This document shows positions 56,681-64,000 of a DNA stretch of 64,000 nt, in pieces. The stretch is from the NCBI RefSeq assembly GCF_021568905.1, contig NZ_JAKGSB010000005.1, positions 186,001 to 250,000 on the forward strand, written 5' to 3'. How positions within the stretch are numbered: the first letter of the stretch is position 1; each line of letters starts with the position of its first letter. The position numbers and the translations under genes were made by a program. The DNA is from Zavarzinia marina. GTDB lineage: Bacteria; Pseudomonadota; Alphaproteobacteria; Zavarziniales; Zavarziniaceae. Below the pieces are notes generated by a model. That model did no database searches. It saw only the letters and a list, made by a program, of their open reading frames with translations, and was not told the origin of the DNA.

Positions 56681-57507
56681 GTATCGCGCGACGTCTCGCC
56701 CGCCAGCCAGTCGACGCGCGCGCTGCCGGTGGCGCGCCAGCCCATGGCCTCGATCAGCAGTGGCAGGTCGCGGGCCAGGTCCTCGTCCAGGCGATAGGGC
56801 GGGCGGATCACGATCAGGCCGGAGCCGGCGAAGCGCCCGGCATCGTGATCGGGCTGGGTCAGCAGCTCGACCGCCAGGATCTTGGGAATCCCGGCGTCGC
56901 GCATCGCCCCATGCAGGGCTTCCGCCGCGCGGCGGCCCTTCACCGGATACCAGCCGAGAATGATCGCCGTCGGCGCGCGCCGCGCCGCTTCCATCATGTG
57001 GTTTGCCAGACGGGTGAAATCGCCGCCGTCCTCGAAGGGCGGGTCGATCAGCACCACGGCGCGTCCCGGCTTGACCGGCAGGAAGGCGCGCAAGGCCGAC
57101 CAGCCGTCGCGGCGATGGACGGCGGCGCGCGGATCGCCCGCCAGGGCGTGTCGCAATTCGGCGGCGACGGGCTCCACGGTTTCGCAGGCGATCACCCGGT
57201 CGTGGGGGCGCAGCAGTCGAAGCGCGATCAGGGGGGAACCGGGGTAGGGCGTGACCCGGCCCGCCAGGGCAGCGGCATAGGGCGCGGCGATTTCGGGCCA
57301 GGCGGTCGTATCCGCCGGCAGGCGACCGATACCGTCCCGCCATTCCCCGCCCGCCGGATCGAGGTCGTAGAGGCCGGCGCCGGCGTGGCTGTCGATCACC
57401 GTGATCGGTGCGGGCTTCGCCTTCAGGCGCTCGAGGATCGCGGCCAGCACCATGTGCTTCAGGACGTCGCCCACATTGCCGGCGTGGAAGTGATGGCGAT
57501 AGTTCAT
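56671..57507 (-). CDS. rlmJ: 23S rRNA adenine-2030 N6-methyltransferase RlmJ
   Basis: RlmJ methylates A2030 of 23S rRNA with AdoMet. The 278-residue protein opens NYRHHFHAGNVGDVLKHMVLAAILERL, the signature N-terminus, followed by VIDSHAGAGLYDL, and the adenine-N6 motif DPPFE in VVLIDPPFEDGGDF. GWYPVKGR is also conserved. Its start overlaps the RsmB-like stop by ATGA, so two rRNA modification enzymes are co-expressed. Confidence 0.95.
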   Translation of the reverse strand: MNYRHHFHAGNVGDVLKHMVLAAILERLKAKPAPITVIDSHAGAGLYDLDPAGGEWRDGIGRLPADTTAWPEIAAPYAAALAGRVTPYPGSPLIALRLLRPHDRVIACETVEPVAAELRHALAGDPRAAVHRRDGWSALRAFLPVKPGRAVVLIDPPFEDGGDFTRLANHMMEAARRAPTAIILGWYPVKGRRAAEALHGAMRDAGIPKILAVELLTQPDHDAGRFAGSGLIVIRPPYRLDEDLARDLPLLIEAMGWRATGSARVDWLAGETSRDTEG

Positions 57508-58904
57508 GCGGCGGCGCGTTCGAGGACGGCGGCGAAGAAGCCGTCGGTCTCGTGCCGCGCGGGGCTGAGCACGAGGTTTCGCGCAACAAAATCGGGACCG
57601 TCGTCGGGCGCGGGCCGCGCGGACCCGGTGGCGGCCCAGGCTTCGGCCAGCGGCACGGTCCGATAGTCCGGCCGGCGGGCCAGGAAGGCGTCGATCTGGT
57701 CCTCGTCCTCGGCGCGCAGGATCGAACAGGTGGCATAGACCAGCCGGCCGCCGGGTTTCACCAGATCGGCGGCGCGGTCGAGAAGGCGCGCCTGAAGCGC
57801 CGTCAGATGCGCCAGCTCCTCGGGGCTGGAGCGCCATTTGGCGTCCGGGTTGCGGCGGAAGGTGCCGGTGCCGGTGCAGGGCGCATCCACCAGCACGCGG
57901 TCGAAACCGCCCTTCTGGCGCGACAGCCACTTGTCGCCCTCCGCTCCGATGGCGTGGCGCGCGACATTATGCACACCGGCCCGGCGCAGCCGCGCCACCG
58001 CTTCGTTCAGGCGCCGCTCGTCGGCGTCGGTCGCGATCAGGCGGCCCTTGTTGGCCATGGCGGCGGCGAGCGCGAGGGTCTTGCCGCCGGCCCCGGCGCA
58101 GAGATCCAGCACCCGTTCGCCGGCCCGCGCCCCGACCAGCAGGGCGGCGAGCTGCGAGGCTTCGTCCTGAACCTCGACCAGCCCCTCGCGCCAGGCCCGG
58201 GTGCGGGTCAGGGGCGGGCGCCCGTCGACGCGCAGGCCGACGGGCGAGAAGGGCGTGGGCACGGCGATGACGCCGTCCTCCGCCAGGGCGGCGATGGCAC
58301 CGTCGCGCCCGATCTTCAACGTATTGGCCCGCAGATCGAGGCCGGCCTCGGCGCAGAGGGCGGCGGCTTCGGGCAGCAGGCGCTCGCCGAAGCGTGCCTT
58401 CAGGTGCGGCATCAGCCAGGCAGGCAGATTGGCGGCCACCGCCGGCGGCTGATCCGGATGGTCCAGCGTATGGTCGAACATGGTCTCGATGGCGCGCAGT
58501 TCCGGTGTCGGCAGGTGGGGCAGATGCTTGCGCAACGTGCCCTTGTCGGCCTTGCCCATCAGCACCAGGGCGGCGCCCAGCCTTGCCAGCGGCGCCGGGC
58601 GGCAGCCGCCGCGCTCCAGCCACCAGTCGATCTGCGCCCGGTGGCGGCAGACGCCGAGGACGAGGCGGGCGATCCGGCCGCGCGCCGGCGGCGGCCATTT
58701 GCGGCGGTCGAAGGCGGCCTTCAGCACACGGTCGGCGGCGCGGCCGTTCTCGATCGCCACCAGGGCGTCGAGGGCGGCATCGGCGATCTCGGCCTCGGGC
58801 CGGGCACGGCGCGGGCGCCCGCCGCCGGAGGAACGCGGGCCGGAAGGCGCGCGCGGACCGGAAGACGGGCGGGAACGGGGATCGGGGCGGTCGGAATGGG
58901 CCAT
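57504..58904 (-). CDS. RsmB-family rRNA cytosine-C5 methyltransferase
   Basis: The 466-residue protein has an unusual Arg/Pro/Ser-rich N-terminal tail (about 35 residues), a NusB-like helical domain, and the Rossmann methyltransferase with VLDLCAGAGGKTLALAAAM, the catalytic cysteine pair DAPCTGTGTFRRNP and YATCSI. This matches RsmB/NSUN-type m5C methyltransferases acting on 16S rRNA. The exact target cytosine is not certain; it could be an RsmF-like paralogue. It begins the two-gene unit with rlmJ. Confidence 0.92.
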   Translation of the reverse strand: MAHSDRPDPRSRPSSGPRAPSGPRSSGGGRPRRARPEAEIADAALDALVAIENGRAADRVLKAAFDRRKWPPPARGRIARLVLGVCRHRAQIDWWLERGGCRPAPLARLGAALVLMGKADKGTLRKHLPHLPTPELRAIETMFDHTLDHPDQPPAVAANLPAWLMPHLKARFGERLLPEAAALCAEAGLDLRANTLKIGRDGAIAALAEDGVIAVPTPFSPVGLRVDGRPPLTRTRAWREGLVEVQDEASQLAALLVGARAGERVLDLCAGAGGKTLALAAAMANKGRLIATDADERRLNEAVARLRRAGVHNVARHAIGAEGDKWLSRQKGGFDRVLVDAPCTGTGTFRRNPDAKWRSSPEELAHLTALQARLLDRAADLVKPGGRLVYATCSILRAEDEDQIDAFLARRPDYRTVPLAEAWAATGSARPAPDDGPDFVARNLVLSPARHETDGFFAAVLERAAA

Positions 58905-59575
<671 letters not shown>

Positions 59576-59597
59576 GTGCCGACGAGAGGTGCTTCCC

Positions 59598-60965
59598 ATG
59601 AAGATTAATTGGAAACTTCCGCTCCTGCTCGGCACTGCGGGCCTGGCGATGGCGATGCCCGAAATGGCCGCTCACGCTCAGGAAGCCGTCGCCGAAGCCG
59701 AGGCTGCCGCCCCGATCCCCGATAAGGGCGATACCACCTGGATGCTGATCTCCACCATCCTGGTGCTCCTGATGACGGTGCCGGGCCTGGCCCTGTTCTA
59801 CGGCGGCCTCGTGCGCGCCAAGAACATGCTGTCGGTGCTGACCCAGGTTCTCGCCATCGTCTGCGTCGTGGCGATCATCTGGGTGGTCTACGGCTATTCG
59901 CTGGCCTTCACCGGTGCCAACCCCTTCGTCGGCGGCTTCTCGAAGCTGTTCCTCGCCGGGATCACGCCGGATTCGACCGCCGCCACCTTCTCGGACGGCG
60001 TCGTCATTCCGGAATATGTCTTCGTCATCTTCCAGATGACCTTCGCCTGCATCACCCCGGGCCTGATCCTCGGCGCCTTCGCCGAGCGCATCAAGTTCGG
60101 CGCCGTGATCCTGTTCACGATCCTGTGGGTGACCTTCATCTACTTCCCGATCTGCCACATGGTCTGGTACGCGGGCACGGGTGAAGTGGGCGATCCGGAC
60201 GGCCTGATCTTCGGTTGGGGCGCGCTGGACTTCGCCGGCGGCACCGTCGTCCACATCAACTCGGGTATCGCCGCCCTAGTCGGCTGCCTGATGGTCGGCA
60301 AGCGTATCGGCTATGGCAAGGAAGCGATGCCTCCGCACTCGCTGACCATGACCATGATCGGTGCCTCGCTGCTGTGGGTGGGCTGGTTCGGCTTCAACGC
60401 CGGTTCCAACCTGGAAGCCAACGGCGGCGCCGTCCTGGCCGCGATCAACACCTTCGTCGCCACCGCGGCGGCGGGCTGCTCGTGGCTCTTCGTCGAATGG
60501 ATCGCCAAGGGCAAGCCCAGCCTGCTCGGCCTCGCCTCGGGCGTGGTCGCCGGTCTGGTCGCGGTGACCCCGGCCGCCGGCATCGCCGGCCCGATGGGTT
60601 CGATCGTGCTCGGCTTCGTCGCCGGCGTGGTCTGCTTCATCGCCGTCACCTCGGTGAAGAACGCGCTCGGCTATGACGACAGCCTGGACGTCTTCGGCAT
60701 CCATGGCGTCGGCGGCATGATCGGCGCCATCGGCACCGGCATCTTGGCCGCCGAAGGCCTCGGCGGCATCGGCCTCGGCGATGTCTCGGTCGGTTCCCAG
60801 GTCTGGATCCAGATCAAGGGCGTGCTGGTCACCATCCTGTGGTCGGGCATCGGCTCGGCGATCCTCTACAAGATCGTCGACGTCATCATCGGCCTGCGTG
60901 CCACCGCGGATGTCGAGCGCGAAGGCCTCGACGTCGGCGAACACGGCGAGCGCGCCTACAACTGA
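59598..60965 (+). CDS. amtB: Ammonium transporter AmtB
   Basis: The 455-residue inner-membrane protein has an N-terminal signal peptide (MKINWKLPLLLGTAGLAMAMPEMAAHA), an Ala/Glu-rich mature tip, and eleven membrane helices. Landmarks are DTTWMLISTILVLLMTVPGLALFYGGLVRAKNMLS, MVWYAGTGEVGDPDGLIFGWGALDFAGGTVVHINSGIAALV (with the first pore His) and HGVGGMIGAIGTGI (second pore His). Both channel histidines are present. It is co-transcribed with glnK and followed by a clear terminator. Confidence 0.97.
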   Translation: MKINWKLPLLLGTAGLAMAMPEMAAHAQEAVAEAEAAAPIPDKGDTTWMLISTILVLLMTVPGLALFYGGLVRAKNMLSVLTQVLAIVCVVAIIWVVYGYSLAFTGANPFVGGFSKLFLAGITPDSTAATFSDGVVIPEYVFVIFQMTFACITPGLILGAFAERIKFGAVILFTILWVTFIYFPICHMVWYAGTGEVGDPDGLIFGWGALDFAGGTVVHINSGIAALVGCLMVGKRIGYGKEAMPPHSLTMTMIGASLLWVGWFGFNAGSNLEANGGAVLAAINTFVATAAAGCSWLFVEWIAKGKPSLLGLASGVVAGLVAVTPAAGIAGPMGSIVLGFVAGVVCFIAVTSVKNALGYDDSLDVFGIHGVGGMIGAIGTGILAAEGLGGIGLGDVSVGSQVWIQIKGVLVTILWSGIGSAILYKIVDVIIGLRATADVEREGLDVGEHGERAYN

Positions 60966-61008
60966 TCCCGATCGGGCGGCCCAGGGTCGCCCGGTCACCA
61001 CACCCGGA

Positions 61009-61036
61009 AGAGGGGCGGCGACGCCCCTCTTTCTTT
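61009..61036 (+). terminator. Rho-independent terminator of glnK-amtB
   Basis: AGAGGGGCG and CGCCCCTCT are perfect 9-base arms around a GCGA loop, followed by TTCTTTTT. It starts 43 bases after the amtB stop. This is the most complete intrinsic terminator in the window. Confidence 0.9.
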
Positions 61037-61112
61037 TTGCGGCGCTTCTTTTTCATTTTGCTCGGATTGCGCCGGCCCTAGACTTCGCGCGCATAGACCA
61101 TCGCGAGGACAA

Positions 61113-62027
61113 ATGGCCGGTTCATCGAAGAAGGCGATCATTGCCGCAGCCCTCGGCAATTCGGGGATCGCCGCCACCAAATTCGCCGCCGCCGCCTGGA
61201 CCGGTTCCTCGGCCATGCTGTCGGAAGGCATCCATTCCCTGGTCGATGTCGGCAATCAGTTCCTGCTCCTCCACGGTCTGCGCCGGGCCGAGCGTCCGTC
61301 GGACGCCCGCCATCCCTTCGGTTACGGCAAGGAGCTGTATTTCTGGTCGTTCCTGGTCGCGATCCTGATCTTCGCGCTGGGCGGCGGGCTCTCGCTCTAT
61401 GAAGGCATCACCGCCGTTCTGGCGCCGGCGGCCCATCTGACCGATCCCCTGGTCAACTACGTCGTCCTCGGCGTCGCCATCCTGTTCGAAGCCTATTCCT
61501 TCACCGTTGCGCTCCGCGAATTCAACAAGGGGCGCGGCAAGAAGCCGATCTTCCGCGCCATCCGCGACACCAAGGATCCCAGCCTCGTTACCGTGCTGCT
61601 GGAGGATTCGGCGGCCATGGCCGGCCTCGTCGTCGCCCTGCTCGGCATCTTCCTCGGCGAATTGCTGGAAATGCCGGTGTTCGACGGCATCGCCGCCATC
61701 GTCATCGGCTGCATCCTGCTCATGACCGCCGTCATCCTGGCGATCGAATGCAAGGGCCTGCTGATCGGCGAAGGCGCCGATCCCCGCGTGGTCGGCGCCA
61801 TCAGGGCGAGGGTCGGCGCCGATCCGAGGATCGAGAGCGTGGGCGAGATCCTGAGCGTCCATTTCGGCCCGAACGATCTCATCGTCCTCGTCACCGTCGA
61901 CTTCGGCGCCGGCCTGACCAGCGACGAGGTCGAGGTGGCGATCCGCGACCTCGCCGCCGCCGTCAAGGCCAGCGAACCCATGATCCGCCACTTCTACGTC
62001 GAGGCGGCGGCCACCCCGCGGAGCTGA
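61113..62027 (+). CDS. Cation diffusion facilitator family transporter
   Basis: The 304-residue protein has about six membrane helices and a C-terminal cytoplasmic domain. The N-terminal segment AALGNSGIAATKFAAAAWTGSSAMLSEGIHSLVDVGNQFLLLHGLRRAERPSDARHPFGYGKELYFWSF has the family metal site (S-E-G-I-H-S-x-x-D) and the HPFGYGKE loop. LLEDSAAMAGLVVALLG supplies the second pair of ligands. It exports divalent metal such as Zn, Fe or Mn in exchange for protons; the metal cannot be told. No metal-responsive element was seen. Confidence 0.92.
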   Translation: MAGSSKKAIIAAALGNSGIAATKFAAAAWTGSSAMLSEGIHSLVDVGNQFLLLHGLRRAERPSDARHPFGYGKELYFWSFLVAILIFALGGGLSLYEGITAVLAPAAHLTDPLVNYVVLGVAILFEAYSFTVALREFNKGRGKKPIFRAIRDTKDPSLVTVLLEDSAAMAGLVVALLGIFLGELLEMPVFDGIAAIVIGCILLMTAVILAIECKGLLIGEGADPRVVGAIRARVGADPRIESVGEILSVHFGPNDLIVLVTVDFGAGLTSDEVEVAIRDLAAAVKASEPMIRHFYVEAAATPRS

Positions 62028-62168
62028 AGGCGCCGGCAATCCGGCCCTGTCGTCCCCGTTCGGCGTCCGCCGGACGGCCGCTTACCCGAATGACAAAATG
62101 TCACGAGTCCGCTGGACCCGAAGGATCAATTCGGGTTAGGAAGGCGGCGAAAGGCGAGAGGAGACGCC

Positions 62169-64000
62169 ATGCTGCAAGGCATCATCGAGACGGCCGCGAA
62201 ATATGATCCGACCGGGCTGGTCGCCCGCGTCGACAACGAAGCCCAATATCTGCAGAGCATGTTGAACGTCCTGCGCAAGCTGGCGGGCGTGAAGCTGGAC
62301 GGCACCTATACCGTCGTCAGCATGGTCGAGCAGCAGGCGCGCCGCGCGGTGAGGCATGCCCCCGCCCTGATCTTCGAAGGAACGACCGTCACCTGGCGCG
62401 AGATGGATGCCCGCGCCGACCAGGTCGCCCATTGGGCCCAGGCCCAGGGCATCGAGAAGGGCGAGGTGGTCGCCCTGATGATGGCCAACCGGCCCGAATT
62501 CATCATCACCTGGCTGGGCGTCGCCAAGGCGGGCGCGACCATCGCCCTGATCAACACCAATCTGACCGGCGGCCCGCTGGCCCACAGCCTGACCGTGGCG
62601 GCGGCACGGGCCCTGATCATCGATGCCGACTATCTGCCGAACCTGGAGACCGCGCGCGGCCTGATGGACGAAGTGCCGCCGGTCCATGTCGCCGCCGGTG
62701 CGCCCAGGGGCGCCCGCGACTTCGATGCCGAAGTGGCGGAACATCCCCGGACCGAGCTGCCGCGCCACCGCCGTCCGCATCTGACGGCGCGGGACAAGCT
62801 GTTCTACATCTATACCTCGGGCACCACGGGCAATCCCAAGGCGGCCCACATCAGCCATTACCGCTTCCTCCAGGCCAGCAACGCCTTCGCGGTGCAGATG
62901 GGCGCCAGTCGCCGCGACCGCATGTATTGCGTGCTGCCGCTCTATCATTCGGCGGGCTGCATCATCGCCGTCGGCTCCATGCTGTCGGTCGGCGGGGCGG
63001 TCATCCTGCGCCGGCGCTTCTCCGCCAGCCAGTTCTGGGACGACGTCTGCCGCTACGACGCCACCTGCTTCCAGTACATCGGCGAATTGTGCCGCTATCT
63101 GGTCAACACCCCGCCCCACGGCAAGGAGCGCGCGCATCATCTGCGGGTGGTCTGCGGCAACGGCCTGCGGCCCGAGATCTGGCCCGGCTTCCAGGACCGT
63201 TTCGCCATCCCCAAGGTGGTCGAATTCTATGCCGCGACCGAAGGCAACGTCGCCCTGATCAACGCCGACGGCAAGGTCGGCGCCATCGGGCGCATTCCCT
63301 TCTATCTGGACCGGGTGTTCAACACCAAGATCATCCGCTTCGACGTGGCGGCGGAACAGCCGGTGCGCGACGCCAAGGGCTTCTGCATCGAATGCAAGCC
63401 CGACGAGCCGGGCGAATGCATCGGCCTGATCCCCCAGGACCCGAACAAGCCGGTCGGTCGCTTCGAGGGCTACAAGGGCAAGGCCGAGACCGAGAAGAAG
63501 ATCCTGCGCGACGTCTTCGAGAAGGGCGACATGTGGTTCCGCACCGGCGACCTCATGCGCCGCGACGCCCATGGCTATTTCTATTTCGTCGACCGCATCG
63601 GCGACACCTTCCGCTGGAAGGGCGAGAACGTCTCCACCGCCGAAGTCGCCGAGGCGCTGACCGTCTTCCCGGGCGTGAAGGAAGTGAACGTCTATGGCGT
63701 CCAGGTGCCGAATACGGACGGGCGGGCCGGCATGGCCTCCCTCGTCGCCGGCGACGATCTGGACCTCGAAGCCTATGACGCCCATATCGCCAGGGCGCTG
63801 CCGAGCTATGCCCAGCCCTATTTCCTGCGCATCCAGCCGGAGATCGAGATCACGGGCACCTTCAAGCACCGCAAGGTCGACCTGGTGAAGGAAGGCTTCG
63901 ATCCGGCCAAGGTGGCGGACCCGCTCTACATCCGCCATCCCGAACTCGGCGGCATCAAGCCCCTGACACCGGCGATCCACGCCGATATCGTCGAAGGCCG
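62169..64000 (+). CDS. Long-chain acyl-CoA synthetase (FATP type), cut by window edge
   Basis: The open frame runs from the ATG at 62169 (GAGGAGA upstream) to the window edge, 610 codons, close to full length for this family. It activates fatty acids to acyl-CoA via acyl-AMP. It has the P-loop YIYTSGTTGNPKAAHISHYRF, the LPLYHSAGCIIAVGSML region, VVEFYAATEGNVALIN, TGDLMRRDAHGYFYFVDRIGDTFRWKGENVSTAEVAEAL and the late EITGTFKHRKVDLVKEGFDP lysine motif. The FATP/ACSVL-type signature is the G-D-x-F-R-W-K-G-E-N-V block. The stop lies just beyond the window. Confidence 0.95.
   Translation, partial: MLQGIIETAAKYDPTGLVARVDNEAQYLQSMLNVLRKLAGVKLDGTYTVVSMVEQQARRAVRHAPALIFEGTTVTWREMDARADQVAHWAQAQGIEKGEVVALMMANRPEFIITWLGVAKAGATIALINTNLTGGPLAHSLTVAAARALIIDADYLPNLETARGLMDEVPPVHVAAGAPRGARDFDAEVAEHPRTELPRHRRPHLTARDKLFYIYTSGTTGNPKAAHISHYRFLQASNAFAVQMGASRRDRMYCVLPLYHSAGCIIAVGSMLSVGGAVILRRRFSASQFWDDVCRYDATCFQYIGELCRYLVNTPPHGKERAHHLRVVCGNGLRPEIWPGFQDRFAIPKVVEFYAATEGNVALINADGKVGAIGRIPFYLDRVFNTKIIRFDVAAEQPVRDAKGFCIECKPDEPGECIGLIPQDPNKPVGRFEGYKGKAETEKKILRDVFEKGDMWFRTGDLMRRDAHGYFYFVDRIGDTFRWKGENVSTAEVAEALTVFPGVKEVNVYGVQVPNTDGRAGMASLVAGDDLDLEAYDAHIARALPSYAQPYFLRIQPEIEITGTFKHRKVDLVKEGFDPAKVADPLYIRHPELGGIKPLTPAIHADIVEG

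Noticed and set aside
62136-63980. A 614-codon minus-strand open frame at the right edge
   Set aside because: The plus strand here encodes a clear acyl-CoA synthetase; the reverse frame shows no family pattern.

Overview
The window reads as a chromosomal stretch of a high-GC alphaproteobacterium. Three things point there: separate glyQ/glyS genes followed by ppdK, an HrcA-GrpE pair, and DUF1127, DUF2007 and PhaR family proteins. The lineage looks Rhodospirillales-like, but the sequence alone does not fix a genus. Genes are dense, often overlap by ATGA, and are mostly housekeeping or metabolic. No phage, insertion sequence or CRISPR array was seen.

Layout. 1-2.6 kb: a partial lipoprotein, grpE and hrcA (minus strand), and a small coiled-coil gene. 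2.8-8.3 kb: aldehyde dehydrogenase, TetR regulator, HSD10-type dehydrogenase, a 29-residue ORF, and a LysR regulator coupled to an AHL-lactonase-like enzyme. A tRNA-Pro(CGG) follows. 8.5-20 kb: a conserved core block of polyprenyl synthase, DUF2007, TrmN6, S49 peptidase, glyQ, glyS and ppdK. It is interrupted by a GNAT/DUF1127 pair that diverges from a second LysR gene over a striking 38-bp palindrome, and by a Kbp-like BON/LysM gene. 20-26.4 kb: DsbA-like isomerase, MeaB GTPase, TauE permease, then an arginine/guanidino-compound catabolic operon (guanidinobutyrase, nitrilase-family amidase, AruI-like decarboxylase) ending in msrB. 26.4-35.1 kb: a PAS protein, a secreted protein, a lone C-A-T-TE NRPS, a 699-bp AT-richer gap and an orphan TadG-like protein.

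35.2-43.1 kb: selO, gloA, mscS, small envelope proteins, a beta-propeller protein next to a membrane spermidine-synthase-like fusion, and a minus-strand fitA-fitB toxin-antitoxin pair running into an Nmad3 (nucleotide-modification-associated) gene. 43.2-49.2 kb: rpmI-rplT-pheS-pheT-lepA. 49.3-53.7 kb: an accessory segment with Fic, GIY-YIG, DUF2239, a thioesterase, a glutathione transferase and a DMT exporter. 53.7-56.7 kb: phaA-phaB diverging from phaR (polyhydroxybutyrate metabolism). 56.7-58.9 kb: two rRNA methyltransferases. 59.1-61 kb: glnK-amtB behind a sigma-54-type promoter. The end holds a cation-efflux gene and an acyl-CoA synthetase cut by the window edge.

How it fits together. Several units converge on acyl-CoA, nitrogen and carbon-storage metabolism: the HSD10-type dehydrogenase, MeaB, phaAB/phaR, the acyl-CoA synthetase, guanidino-compound catabolism to GABA and urea, and GlnK/AmtB. 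The parts most worth a second look are the fitAB-Nmad3 operon, the isolated NRPS, the guanidinobutyrase-nitrilase-AruI operon, and several strong palindromes and hairpins (LysR/DUF1127, phaA-phaB, rplT-pheS, and an ~84-bp dispersed palindromic repeat).
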